The notes under the pieces were generated by a model. That model was not told the DNA's origin and made no database searches. It saw nothing but the letters and a program-made list of their open reading frames with translations. Positions 1 to 8,742 of a stretch of 64,000 nt of DNA are shown piece by piece. The stretch spans positions 1-64,000 of the forward strand of contig NZ_BNBZ01000021.1 in the NCBI RefSeq assembly GCF_014656215.1. The letters run 5' to 3'. This stretch comes from Streptomyces zaomyceticus (lineage in GTDB: Bacteria > Actinomycetota > Actinomycetes > Streptomycetales > Streptomycetaceae). Numbering within the stretch: position 1 is the first letter of the stretch; every line of letters starts with the position of its first letter. Made by a program: the position numbers and the translations under genes.

Positions 1-41
1 TGTACGGCGCCGGGGGCCGGCCGTGAGGGGCGAGCGGTGCG

Positions 42-1121
42 TCAGTGCACCGGGACGACCTGCTTCTCCTCGGCGAAGTGGCACGCCGAGAGGTGGGCGG
101 CCGGGTTGTCCTGAACGCCCTGGAAGCGCTCCGGGATCGCCAGGAGAGGAGTCTCCTGCGAGCACTTCTCCTGCGCCTTCCAGCAACGGGTGCGGAAGCT
201 GCAGCCCGACGGCGGGTTCGCCGGCGAGGGGACGTCACCGGTCAGGATGATCCGCTCGCGGTGCGCGCGGGCCTGCGGGTCCGGCACCGGCACCGCGGAG
301 AGCAGCGCCTGGGTGTACGGGTGCGTCGGGTGCTCGTAGATCTGCTCGTCCGTACCGATCTCGGCCATCTTGCCGAGGTACATGACGCCGACCCGGTCCG
401 AGATGTGCCGGACGATCGACAGGTCGTGCGCGATGAAGAGGTAGGACAGGTTGAACTCGTCCTGGAGCTTCTCCATCAGGTTGATGACCTGCGCCTGGAC
501 GGAGACGTCCAGGGCCGAGACCGGCTCGTCGCAGATGATGATCTCCGGGTTGAGCGCGAGGCCTCGGGCGATGCCGATGCGCTGGCGCTGACCGCCGGAG
601 AACTGGTGCGGGTACCGGTTGATGTACTCGGGGTTCAGACCGACGACGTCGAGGAGCTCCTGCACCTTGCGGCGCCGGTCGCCCTTCGGGGCCACCTCGG
701 GGTGGATGTCGAAGGGCTCGCCGATGATGTCGCCGACCGTCATACGCGGGTTGAGCGAGGTGTACGGGTCCTGGAACACCATCTGGATGTTGCGGCGCAC
801 GGCCTTGAGGGCCCGCCCGCTCAGCTTGGTGATGTCCTGGCCCTTGTAGAAGACCTCGCCGGCGGTGGCCTGCTCCAGGTTCATCAGGAGCTTGGCGACC
901 GTGGACTTGCCACAGCCGGACTCGCCCACGATGCCGAGGGTCTCGCCCTGGTAGAGGTCGAAGGAGACCCCGTCCACGGCCTTGACCGCGCCGACCTGCT
1001 TCTTGAAGAGGATGCCCTGCGTCAGCGGGAAGTGCTTCTTCAGGTTGCGCACCTGGAGGATCGGCTCGCCGCGGCCCACGCGGGACCCGCCGGCCGCGTC
1101 GTTCTTGCTGAGGTCAGCCAT
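42..1121 (-). CDS. Peptide ABC importer ATPase, OppF/DppF type
   Basis: One of two ATPases that would power uptake of short peptides through the permease pair encoded upstream. The 359-residue protein has Walker A GESGCGKS at residues 66-73, signature FSGGQ at 174-178 and Walker B IIICDEP near 195-200. The tail has the Cys-containing oligopeptide/dipeptide C-terminal domain (SGCSFRTRCWKAQEKC). The ATG at 1121 is preferred to an in-frame codon at 1175 because GAAGGAG lies 7 nt before it. It overlaps the end of the preceding ATPase gene by 8 nt, suggesting translational coupling. It is the last gene of the five visible here; only 41 nt follow its stop, so the operon could continue outside the window. 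Substrate is not deducible; a bldK-like signalling-peptide role is possible only by synteny. Confidence 0.93.
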   Translation of the reverse strand: MADLSKNDAAGGSRVGRGEPILQVRNLKKHFPLTQGILFKKQVGAVKAVDGVSFDLYQGETLGIVGESGCGKSTVAKLLMNLEQATAGEVFYKGQDITKLSGRALKAVRRNIQMVFQDPYTSLNPRMTVGDIIGEPFDIHPEVAPKGDRRRKVQELLDVVGLNPEYINRYPHQFSGGQRQRIGIARGLALNPEIIICDEPVSALDVSVQAQVINLMEKLQDEFNLSYLFIAHDLSIVRHISDRVGVMYLGKMAEIGTDEQIYEHPTHPYTQALLSAVPVPDPQARAHRERIILTGDVPSPANPPSGCSFRTRCWKAQEKCSQETPLLAIPERFQGVQDNPAAHLSACHFAEEKQVVPVH

Positions 1122-2172
1122 GGATCGTCTCCTTCCAGAAGTGGCAGGCGCTCTTGCGGCCCGGGAGGTCCGCACCGTTCTGCTCGGTGACCGGCGCCAG
1201 GGCCGGGATCTCCGTACGGCAGATGTCGTCGGCCTTGGGGCAGCGCGGGTTGAAGGCGCAGCCGGTGGGCACGCGAAGCAGGTTGGGCGGCAGGCCCTTG
1301 ATCGCGTAGAGCTCCTGGCCCTTCTGGTCCAGGCGCGGGATCGAGTCCAGGAGGCCTCGGGTGTACGGGTGCGCGGGGCGCCCGTACAGCTCGTGCACCG
1401 GCGCCTGCTCGACGATCCGGCCGGCGTACATCACGGCGATCTTGTCCGCGACGTCGGCGACGACGCCGAGGTCGTGGGTGATCAGGATCAGGCCCATGTT
1501 GTATTCCTGCTGGAGCTCCGCGAGGAGGTCCATGACCTGGGCCTGGACGGTCACGTCGAGAGCCGTGGTGGGCTCGTCGGCGATGATCAGGTCCGGCTCC
1601 AGGGCGAGCGCCATCGCGATCATGATGCGCTGGCGCATACCGCCGGAGAACTGGTGGGGGTAGTCGGAGACCCGCGCCGCGGCGGCGGGGATCTTGACCT
1701 TGTCCATCAGCTCGATGGCCTTGACCTTGGCGTCCTTCTTGGACAGGCCCTGGTGCACCCGGAACATCTCGCCGAGCTGGTAACCGACGCTGAGAACCGG
1801 GTTGAGGGAGGACAGCGCGTCCTGGAAGATCATCGCGATCTTCCGGCCGCGGACCTTGCGGCGCTCCTCGTCGGACATCTTGAGCATGTCCTGGCCGCGG
1901 AACAGGATCTCGCCCTGCGGGATCTTGCCGGGCGGCATGTCGAGGATGCCCATGATGGCCTGCGCGGTCACGGACTTGCCGGAGCCGGACTCGCCGAGCA
2001 CGGCGAGGGTCTCGCCGGCGTTCACCGAGTAGTTGACGCCGTTGACCGCCTTGGCCACACCGTCGCGGGTGTGGAACTCGACGTGCAGGTCGCGGACTTC
2101 GAGCAGCGGACCGTTGTGGCCGGAGCCGTCGCGGGGCGACGGGACCGTCGCGGTGTTGTCGATGATGGTCAC
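1114..2172 (-). CDS. Peptide ABC importer ATPase, OppD/DppD type
   Basis: Second ATPase of the peptide importer, expected to pair with the OppF-type subunit on the cytoplasmic face of the permeases. The 352 residues show Walker A GESGSGKS at 60-67, signature FSGGMRQR, Walker B LIIADEPTTALD, the H-loop in ILITHDL, and the C-terminal domain with PTGCAFNPRCPKADDIC. The start codon follows an SD (GGAGGG) and lies 12 nt after the stop of the upstream permease gene, so the genes are surely co-transcribed. Length and motif order are normal for the OppD/DppD family. Nothing in the sequence looks damaged. Confidence 0.93.
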   Translation of the reverse strand: MTIIDNTATVPSPRDGSGHNGPLLEVRDLHVEFHTRDGVAKAVNGVNYSVNAGETLAVLGESGSGKSVTAQAIMGILDMPPGKIPQGEILFRGQDMLKMSDEERRKVRGRKIAMIFQDALSSLNPVLSVGYQLGEMFRVHQGLSKKDAKVKAIELMDKVKIPAAAARVSDYPHQFSGGMRQRIMIAMALALEPDLIIADEPTTALDVTVQAQVMDLLAELQQEYNMGLILITHDLGVVADVADKIAVMYAGRIVEQAPVHELYGRPAHPYTRGLLDSIPRLDQKGQELYAIKGLPPNLLRVPTGCAFNPRCPKADDICRTEIPALAPVTEQNGADLPGRKSACHFWKETIHG

Positions 2173-2184
2173 CTTTACGCCCTC

Positions 2185-3132
2185 CTAGCGCAGCTTGGGG
2201 TCGAGGGCGTTGCGGACGGCTTCGCCGAGCATGATGAACGCCAGAACGGTGATGCTGAGCATGATCGAGGGCCACAGCAGGATGTGCTGCGCCACTCGGA
2301 TCTGGTCGACACCGGTGGAGATGTCCACACCCCACGAGACGGTCGGGGCGGCGAGGCCCAGGCCCAGGTACGAGAGGGTGGCCTCGGCGGAGATGTACCC
2401 GCCCAGAGCGATGGTGGCGACGACGATCACCGGAGCCATGGCGTTCGGCAGGATGTGCCGGAACAGGATGCGGGTCGTGCCGGCGCCGAGCGCCTTGGCC
2501 GCGTGCACGTAGTCGGCCTGCTTGACCGTGATCACGGCGCCGCGCATGACGCGGGCCATCTGGGTCCAGCCGAGGAAGGCCAGGGCGAAGACGACGACCC
2601 AGACCGTGCGCTCGACGAAGGACTGCAGGACGACCATGGCGCCGAGCAGGAACGGGATGCCGAAGAAGATGTCGGTCAGCCGCGAGAGCAGCGCGTCGAT
2701 CCAGCCGCCGAAGTAGCCGGCGAGCATGCCCATCACACCACCGACGAGGGTGACGATCGCGGTGACGGTGACGCCGACGATGATCGAGGCACGGGTGCCG
2801 TAGATCAGTCGGGCGTAGACCGAGCGGCCCTGGCCGTCGTAGCCGAGCCAGCCCTCGGAGCCGATCGCACCGAGCTCCGGCTTCCCGAGGAAGTGCTTCA
2901 CCAGGTCGCCCTTGGTCGGCGACGCGCTGGTGAACACGCTCGGGAAGACGGCGATCAGCAGCAGGAAGAAGATCAGCACCGACGCCACGAGGAAGTACGG
3001 GTTGCGGCGGAGGTCGACCCAGGCGTCACCCCAGAGGCTGCGGGCCTTCTCCTGCTTCGCCGGAGCGGTGACGTCGGCGGGAAGCGCGACGGCGTCCTCG
3101 ACGGCGGTCGCGGTCTTGGTCACGTCAGGCAT
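2185..3132 (-). CDS. Peptide ABC importer permease, OppC/DppC type
   Basis: Inner-membrane permease subunit that forms the peptide channel with the OppB-type partner encoded just upstream. The 315-residue protein begins with a hydrophilic segment of about 45 residues, then a first membrane helix (FLVASVLIFFLLLIAVFPSV), a periplasmic OppC_N region and the BPD_transp_1 core; the EAA loop is visible as YVHAAKALGAGTTRILFRHILPN. Six membrane segments are expected from the hydrophobic blocks. It overlaps the preceding permease gene by 8 nt. Family assignment is firm; the transported peptide is unknown. Confidence 0.92.
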   Translation of the reverse strand: MPDVTKTATAVEDAVALPADVTAPAKQEKARSLWGDAWVDLRRNPYFLVASVLIFFLLLIAVFPSVFTSASPTKGDLVKHFLGKPELGAIGSEGWLGYDGQGRSVYARLIYGTRASIIVGVTVTAIVTLVGGVMGMLAGYFGGWIDALLSRLTDIFFGIPFLLGAMVVLQSFVERTVWVVVFALAFLGWTQMARVMRGAVITVKQADYVHAAKALGAGTTRILFRHILPNAMAPVIVVATIALGGYISAEATLSYLGLGLAAPTVSWGVDISTGVDQIRVAQHILLWPSIMLSITVLAFIMLGEAVRNALDPKLR

Positions 3133-4057
3133 ACCGGATCCTCGGGTCCAGGACCGCGTACAGCAGGTCGATGAGCAGGCTGGTGACGAGGTAGATGATC
3201 ACCAGGATGGTGACCAGGCCGACCAGGGTGGAGCCTTCGCGCCGGGTGATCGACTCGGCGATGAGGCCACCGACACCCTTGATGTTGAAGATGCGCTCGG
3301 TGACGACCGCGCCGCCCATGAGGGCGCCGATGTCGGTGCCGAGGAAGGTGACCACGGGGATCATCGAGTTGCGCATCAGGTGCACGCCGATGACACGGCG
3401 GCGGGGCAGGCCCTTGGCGACGGCCGTACGCATGTAGTCGGCGCGCAGGTTCTCCGCCATGGAGGTCCGGGTGAGCCGGGCCACATAGGCAAGCGAGAGA
3501 CCGCCGAGCACAATGGCCGGAGCGATCATCTCGGACACCAACTGGTCGTTGCTGACGTTCGGTTCGATCCAGCCGAGCTCGAAGGCGAACACCATCTTGA
3601 TGATGAAGCCGAGCACGAAGACCGGGATCGAGATGATCAGCAGCGTGAAGATCAGGATCGCGTTGTCGGCGAGCCGGCCGGCCTTGAGGCCCGCGATGAT
3701 GCCGAGGCCGATGCCGAAGACCAGCTCGAACGCGAACGCCAGAGCGGCGAGCTGCAGAGTGACGGGGAACGCCTCACCCAGGACCTCGGTGATCGGGCGA
3801 CCGTTGCGGATCTGGTTCCCGAAGTCGAAGTGCAGGATGATGTCGGTCATGTAGTTCCAGTACTGCTGCCAGAGCGGCAGATCCAGTCCCAGATCGTGTC
3901 TGATCTTCGCGAGGGTCGCGGGGTCAGCGCCCTTGTCCCCGAACATACCCGCCACGGGGTCGCCGGGCAGGCTGTAGACCATGAGGAAGATCAGCAGGGT
4001 GGTCCCGAGGAAAACCGGGATCATCTGGAGCAGTCGTCGTGCGACATAGCGCCCCAT
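3125..4057 (-). CDS. Peptide ABC importer permease, OppB/DppB type
   Basis: First permease of the peptide importer (310 residues). It opens with the family hallmark MGRYVARRLLQMIPVFLGTT (first membrane helix), carries the GDP loop region (LPGDPVAGMFGD) and the EAA motif YMRTAVAKGLPRRRVIGVHL. Two adjacent ATG codons (4060 and 4057) follow CAACGGAGGC; the second gives the better spacing to GGAGG and the family-typical N terminus, so 4057 is used. An upstream in-frame extension to 4159 would add a charged non-homologous leader and is rejected. It is separated by 174 nt from the binding-protein gene, wide enough for a partial attenuating hairpin; the GC-rich spacer around 4176-4225 can fold, which could lower permease relative to binding protein. 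Confidence 0.92.
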   Translation of the reverse strand: MGRYVARRLLQMIPVFLGTTLLIFLMVYSLPGDPVAGMFGDKGADPATLAKIRHDLGLDLPLWQQYWNYMTDIILHFDFGNQIRNGRPITEVLGEAFPVTLQLAALAFAFELVFGIGLGIIAGLKAGRLADNAILIFTLLIISIPVFVLGFIIKMVFAFELGWIEPNVSNDQLVSEMIAPAIVLGGLSLAYVARLTRTSMAENLRADYMRTAVAKGLPRRRVIGVHLMRNSMIPVVTFLGTDIGALMGGAVVTERIFNIKGVGGLIAESITRREGSTLVGLVTILVIIYLVTSLLIDLLYAVLDPRIRYA

Positions 4058-4231
4058 CATGCCTCCGTTGAAATATGACAGCAGCAACCGACGGGCCCTC
4101 CCTCGGCAACCGTGACCCGAAACGGGCACACGAATGTCGTGGAAGGGCCCCCCAGCCACATACGTAAGGCGCCGAGGGCGGGGCTGACATCCCGTCAGCC
4201 CCGCATCGGCAGGCGGACTACGCTTGGGTGA

Positions 4232-5872
4232 TTACTTCTTGACCTCGACGCCGGTCAGGATCGGGTCGCCGTCCTGGCCGTACGCCACGCCCGAAACCTT
4301 CTCGGAGTAGCCCGCGTTGACCTTGTAGTACCAGAGCGGGATCGACGGCATGTAGTTGACCAGGTCCTTCTCGATGGCCTGGAACTGCTTCACCGACTCG
4401 TCCAGCGTCGCCGCGGAGTCAGCCTTGGCGATCTTGGCGTCCAGCTCCTTGTTGGAGAAGTCGCCCTGGTTGCCCGCCGCACCCGTACGGAACAGGTCCG
4501 AGATGAAGTTGGCGTTCACCGGGTAGTCGAGCACCCAGCCGGAGCGGTAGATCGACTTGACCTGCTTGGTCTTGCGAGCCTGCAGGTCGGCCTGGAAGTC
4601 CGGCTTGCCGTCGCCGACACACTGGACGGTCGTGGCCTGGGTGATGGAGTTGCAGACAGCGTCCACCCACTCCTTGTGGCCACCGTCGGCGTTGAACTGG
4701 ATGGAGATCTTGTTGCCGGGGACGCCGCCGCCGGCCTTGATGAGCTCCTTGGCCTTCGCCGGGTCGAACTTGGTGACGCCGGCGCCACCGTCCTCCTGGA
4801 AGCCCAGGACACCCTTGGCGACCCAGCCGGTCGCCGGCTCACGCGTACCCTGCAGCACCGTCTTGGTGATGGTGGCACGGTCGATCGCCATCGACAGACC
4901 CTGGATGACCCGCGGGTCGATCGCCTTCGGCTTCTTCCACTGGTCGGCGTAGAAGGCGATGGCCATCGTCTGGATCGCGGAGTACGCCTGGTCCACGGCA
5001 CGGTCGCCGAGGTCCTGACGGTAGACCGGGAGGTCCTTCGGCGCGATCTGACGCAGAACGTCGACGTTGCCCGACTTCAGGTCCTCGTACGCGGCCTCGA
5101 GGGTGGTGTAGTTCTTGAAGACCACACCGCCGTTCTTCGCCTTGTTCGGGCCCTTGTAGGCGTCGTATCGAGTGATCTCGATCTTCTTCTTGTGGTCCCA
5201 GCTCTTGAACTTGTAGGGACCGTTGCCGACCGGCTTCTGGCCGCCGGCCGCGGGGTCCTTGTAGAAGGACGCCGGGAGCGGGGCGAAGACGATGTAGGCG
5301 AGCTTGTGGCCGAAGTACGGAACGGCCTTCGTGAGCTCGATCTTGAAGGTCGTCTCGTCGACGACGGTCAGACCGTCCAGCTTGTCGGAGGTGGGCTTGG
5401 CGCCCTCCGCCTCGGGGTGGACCTTGTCGAAGCCCTTGATGTCCGCGAACCACGAGGACAGACCCTGGGCGTTCTTGACGTTGGCGTTCCAGTTCCACGC
5501 GTCCACGAAGGACTTGGAGGTCACCGGGGTGCCGTCGTGGAAGGTCCAGCCCGGCTTGAGCTTGACGGTCCACGTCTTCGAGTCCGTCGTGGTGACCGAC
5601 TCGGCGTTGATCATCTCCAGCGAGCCGTCAGCCTTGTAGTCGACCAGGGTCGAGAACAGGCCGGCCATCACGGCGGAGCCGTTGGACTCCATCGTGTCAC
5701 CGGTGAGCAGGGGCTTCTCAGGCTCGCCCAGCTCGACGGAGAAAATTCCGTTCGGGTCAACAGCGCCCTTGGCGTCGCTGCCGCCGTCGCTCTTACCCCC
5801 GCCACAGGCGGTCGCAGCAAGGGCGACGATGATCGCGCCCGTTACCCACTTGGCGCTCTTGGCACCGCGCAT
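4232..5872 (-). CDS. Peptide-binding lipoprotein of ABC importer (SBP_bac_5)
   Basis: Extracellular solute-binding lipoprotein that captures peptides for the permease and ATPases downstream. The 546-residue product starts MRGAKSAKWVTGAIIVALAA and has a lipobox ending ATAC, followed by a Gly/Ser-rich linker (GGGKSDGGSDAKG) and a cluster 5 fold with typical phrases such as WTVKLKPGWTFHDGTPVTS and KPVGNGPYKF. The ATG at 5872 is chosen because GAGGAGG precedes it and the signal peptide starts there; the open frame reaches 6028 but the extension has no signal character. It heads the five-gene cluster, the usual order for Opp/Dpp operons. S. coelicolor has bldK (SCO5112-5116) and another peptide importer (SCO5117-5121) at this chromosomal place; lipoprotein-first order fits the latter better than bldKA-bldKB order, but this is recollection and not a sequence match. 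Confidence 0.92.
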   Translation of the reverse strand: MRGAKSAKWVTGAIIVALAATACGGGKSDGGSDAKGAVDPNGIFSVELGEPEKPLLTGDTMESNGSAVMAGLFSTLVDYKADGSLEMINAESVTTTDSKTWTVKLKPGWTFHDGTPVTSKSFVDAWNWNANVKNAQGLSSWFADIKGFDKVHPEAEGAKPTSDKLDGLTVVDETTFKIELTKAVPYFGHKLAYIVFAPLPASFYKDPAAGGQKPVGNGPYKFKSWDHKKKIEITRYDAYKGPNKAKNGGVVFKNYTTLEAAYEDLKSGNVDVLRQIAPKDLPVYRQDLGDRAVDQAYSAIQTMAIAFYADQWKKPKAIDPRVIQGLSMAIDRATITKTVLQGTREPATGWVAKGVLGFQEDGGAGVTKFDPAKAKELIKAGGGVPGNKISIQFNADGGHKEWVDAVCNSITQATTVQCVGDGKPDFQADLQARKTKQVKSIYRSGWVLDYPVNANFISDLFRTGAAGNQGDFSNKELDAKIAKADSAATLDESVKQFQAIEKDLVNYMPSIPLWYYKVNAGYSEKVSGVAYGQDGDPILTGVEVKK

Positions 5873-6052
5873 GGGTTCCTCCTCATGAGTCCACTTTGTC
5901 ACTACAAGAGGGGCACTCCGAGTTTCGCCGACACCCCTGACGGCTTTGCACTCAAGTGCCCCGAGTGTGCTCGTGAGTCGGCACTCCCCACAGTGCGTGA
6001 CCCATTGACCCGAGCTCAATGGAGCCAACTATTAAGTACGTCCGGGCTGTAA

Positions 6053-6068
6053 ACCACACTTAAGTGGT
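6053..6068. promoter_or_regulatory. Palindrome upstream of peptide-importer operon
   Basis: ACCAC/GTGGT arms (6053-6057 and 6064-6068) enclose a perfect 10-bp palindrome CACTTAAGTG (6057-6066), an A/T-containing symmetric element that stands out in very GC-rich DNA. It lies 180 nt before the start of the binding-protein gene, next to the likely promoter region. An operator for the importer is an inference; no regulator is known. Confidence 0.35.
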
Positions 6069-6228
6069 CTCGTTTTGACAACATCACCACACCCCCGGAT
6101 ACCGAAATCCGGACAAACTGAGCACAGACAGACACCCGCGAAACGGACCGTTAACACACGTACCGGAGAGCGATGGCCGATATGCGGACACGTGGCCTCT
6201 GAAATGGAGTTGACGGAAGTTGACGAAA

Positions 6229-6265
6229 AGCCCGGACCCACCCACTGCCTGTGGGGGTCCGGGCT
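6229..6265 (-). terminator. Hairpin terminator after typA (second of two)
   Basis: Perfect 11-bp inverted repeat AGCCCGGACCC / GGGTCCGGGCT with a 15-nt loop, lying about 240-270 nt downstream of the typA stop on the minus strand. Streptomyces terminators often lack a U tract, so the stem is the evidence. Confidence 0.6.
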
Positions 6266-6295
6266 CCGGTGCTGACGCCGTGTCGAACCGAAAGC

Positions 6296-6325
6296 GGGGT
6301 AGATCACAGAATCGTGATCTACCCC
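6296..6325 (-). terminator. Hairpin terminator after typA (first of two)
   Basis: Perfect 12-bp inverted repeat GGGGTAGATCAC / GTGATCTACCCC with a 6-nt loop. It precedes the second hairpin in the minus-strand direction, giving tandem terminators between typA and the peptide importer. Its A/T-rich core would also suit a protein-binding operator. Confidence 0.6.
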
Positions 6326-6501
6326 ACTGTCATCGGCCGCATGCGGCCGAACTCAGTCGATCTCTCCACCGAGTTCGGCGGTACTACGGGTGCGTCGCCG
6401 TACGGCCGGCACTGCTCGTGCTTGGGCTCGTGCTGCCGGTACCGCTCGCACCGCGTGTACGCGTACCGCTCGTACCGCTAATGCTGCTGCTCCTGCGCGG
6501 T

Positions 6502-8403
6502 TCAGCCGTTCTTGGCGCGGGAGGACGCACGACCACGCGCGTTCTGGTCCAGGATGACCTTGCGGATACGCACGGCCTCCGGGGTGACCTCGACGCACTC
6601 GTCGTCGCGGCAGAACTCCAGGGACTGCTCCAGGGAGAGCTTCCGCGGCGGGACGATCGCCTCGAAGGAGTCGGCGGAGGCGGAGCGCATGTTGGTGAGC
6701 TTCTTCTCCTTGGTGATGTTCACGTCCATGTCGTCGGAGCGCGAGTTCTCGCCGACGATCATGCCCTCGTACACCTCGGTGCCGGGGTCGGTGAACAGGA
6801 CACCGCGCTCCTGGAGGTTCGTCATCGCGAAGGCGGTGACGGCGCCGGCGCGGTCGGCGACCAGCGAACCGTTGTTACGGGTCGTCAGCGTGCCGAACCA
6901 CGGCTCGTGGCCCTCGTGGATCGAGTGGGCGATGCCCGTACCGCGGGTGTTGGTCAGGAACTCCGTACGGAAGCCGATGAGGCCACGGGACGGAACGACG
7001 AACTCCATGCGGACCCAGCCGGAGCCGTGGTTCGACATGTTGTCCATGCGGCCCTTGCGGACACCCATGAGCTGCGTGACCGCGCCCATGTGCTCCTCGG
7101 GCACGTCGACCGTGAGGCGCTCGACGGGCTCGTGCGTCTTGCCGTCGACCTCCTTGGTGACGACCTGCGGCTTGCCGATGGTGAGCTCGAAGCCCTCGCG
7201 GCGCATCTGCTCGACCAGGATGGCGAGCGCGAGCTCACCACGGCCCTGGACCTCCCAGGCGTCCGGGCGCTCGGTGTCGAGCACGCGGAGCGAGACGTTA
7301 CCGATCAGCTCGCGGTCGAGGCGGTCCTTGACCTGACGGGCGGTGACCTTGCGCTGCTTGACCGCGGCCTTGGCGTCCGCGCCCTTGCCGGTGCCACCGC
7401 GGCCGACGAGCGGCGAGGTGTTGGTGCCGATGGTCATGGAGATGGCCGGCTGGTCGACCGTGATCAGCGGAAGCGCGATCGGGTTCTCCGGGTCGGCCAG
7501 GGTCTCGCCGATCATGATGTCGGGGATACCGGCGACGGCGCAGATGTCGCCGGGGCCGGCGACCTCGGCCGGCTTGCGGGTGAGCGCCTCGGTCATCATC
7601 AGCTCGGTGATGCGGACGTTGGAGATCGTGCCGTCCCGCTTGATCCACGCGACCGTCTGGCCCTTGCGCAGCTCGCCCTGCTCGACGCGGAGCAGCGCGA
7701 TACGGCCGAGGAAGTTGTCGGCGTCCAGGTTGGTGACGTGGGCCTGGAGCGGGGCCTCCTCGTCGTACACCGGGGCCGGGACGTGCTCCAGGATGGCGCT
7801 GAAGAACGGCTCCAGGCTGTCGCTGTCCGCGGGGACCGTGCCGTTCTCCGGCTTGGTCAGCGAGGCGATGCCGTCACGGCCGCAGGCGTAGACGATCGGG
7901 AACTCGATCTGGTCCTCGTCCGCGTCCAGGTCGAGGAAGAGGTCGTAGGTCTCGTTGACGACCTCGTCGATCCGGGAGTCCGGGCGGTCCGTCTTGTTGA
8001 TGCAGAGGATGACGGGCTTGCGCTGCTGGAGGGCCTTGCGCAGCACGAAGCGGGTCTGCGGGAGCGGACCCTCGGAGGCGTCCACGAGGAGGACGACCGC
8101 GTCCACCATCGAGAGACCGCGCTCGACCTCGCCACCGAAGTCGGCGTGGCCGGGGGTGTCGATGATGTTGATCGTGATCGGGGCCCCGCCGTCCTTGGGG
8201 TGATACTTCACCGCCGTGTTCTTGGCGAGGATCGTGATGCCCTTCTCACGCTCCAGGTCGTTCGAGTCCATCATGCGGTCGTCGAGCTGCTGGTGGGCGG
8301 CGAAGGCACCGGCCTGCTTGAGCATGGCGTCGACGATGGTCGTCTTGCCATGGTCGACGTGGGCGACGATGGCGACGTTACGGATGTCGTGGCGCGTGGG
8401 CAT
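6502..8403 (-). CDS. typA: Ribosome-associated GTPase TypA/BipA
   Basis: Translational GTPase of the EF-G/LepA class that acts on the ribosome in assembly and stress translation. The 633 residues start MPTRHDIRNVAIVAHVDHGK, with Walker A AHVDHGKT at about 14-21, switch II DTPGHADFGGEVER and the NKTDRPD specificity motif, followed by an EF-Tu domain 2, an EF-G C-terminal type domain and the TypA-specific C-terminal domain ending in a basic tail. Length is typical. The start at 8403 coincides with the conserved N terminus. It stands alone, with its own upstream gap and a double hairpin downstream. Confidence 0.97.
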   Translation of the reverse strand: MPTRHDIRNVAIVAHVDHGKTTIVDAMLKQAGAFAAHQQLDDRMMDSNDLEREKGITILAKNTAVKYHPKDGGAPITINIIDTPGHADFGGEVERGLSMVDAVVLLVDASEGPLPQTRFVLRKALQQRKPVILCINKTDRPDSRIDEVVNETYDLFLDLDADEDQIEFPIVYACGRDGIASLTKPENGTVPADSDSLEPFFSAILEHVPAPVYDEEAPLQAHVTNLDADNFLGRIALLRVEQGELRKGQTVAWIKRDGTISNVRITELMMTEALTRKPAEVAGPGDICAVAGIPDIMIGETLADPENPIALPLITVDQPAISMTIGTNTSPLVGRGGTGKGADAKAAVKQRKVTARQVKDRLDRELIGNVSLRVLDTERPDAWEVQGRGELALAILVEQMRREGFELTIGKPQVVTKEVDGKTHEPVERLTVDVPEEHMGAVTQLMGVRKGRMDNMSNHGSGWVRMEFVVPSRGLIGFRTEFLTNTRGTGIAHSIHEGHEPWFGTLTTRNNGSLVADRAGAVTAFAMTNLQERGVLFTDPGTEVYEGMIVGENSRSDDMDVNITKEKKLTNMRSASADSFEAIVPPRKLSLEQSLEFCRDDECVEVTPEAVRIRKVILDQNARGRASSRAKNG

Positions 8404-8742
8404 GGGTGCTTGCGCTTCTCTCGGATCGTGGGATGCGGCGTCAGTTCCTCGTACGCCCGCCGGGCGGACGCGCCACGGCTATGTCCTATGGTACGGGGCT
8501 GCCGCGCAAGGGGCTTCCCCGCCCGGATCCGAGAGGGTCCATCGGGGTGTTTCGCCGCCGCGCCCGGGGTGTGGCGCGGCGGTGGTACGACTGCGGTACG
8601 ACGGCGGTGCACGTGCGGGGCGACTGCGAGTGACAGCGGGACGGGCCGGGTCAAAGGGCCGACGCGATCCTGCCCGCCGGGATCACCGGCGGGCAAGGAA
8701 ATTGAGCTGGTTCTGAGGTTGTGACCAGTGCTTTCAGAGCTT
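8404..8742. other. Intergenic region between the large lipoprotein gene and typA
   Basis: About 340 nt with no credible gene. It contains the hairpin terminator of the lipoprotein gene (8671-8695) and, nearer 8404-8500, the presumed minus-strand promoter region of typA; TCGGATCGTG and TATGTCCTATGG-type A/T-containing words occur but no promoter is assigned. Confidence 0.6.
8671..8695 (-). terminator. Hairpin terminator after large peptide-binding lipoprotein
   Basis: Perfect 10-bp inverted repeat TGCCCGCCGG / CCGGCGGGCA with loop GATCA, starting 48 nt past the stop of the lipoprotein gene on the minus strand. Confidence 0.65.

Larger units (their letters stand above)
5873..6501. other. Intergenic region between typA and the peptide importer
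   Basis: About 630 nt without a credible gene. From the importer side it holds the SD and probable promoter of the binding-protein gene (A/T-rich minus-strand stretch near 6020-6070), a palindrome at 6053-6068, and then two consecutive perfect hairpins at 6229-6265 and 6296-6325. The 6360-6490 part is rich in repeated CGTACCGCT-like words (for example around 6415-6480) with no coding signal. Confidence 0.7.

Noticed and set aside
1..5872. Naming the importer bldK
   Set aside because: Chromosomal place fits, but bldK has a permease gene ahead of its binding-protein gene in my recollection, and a second importer operon is adjacent in S. coelicolor; without alignment the two cannot be told apart.
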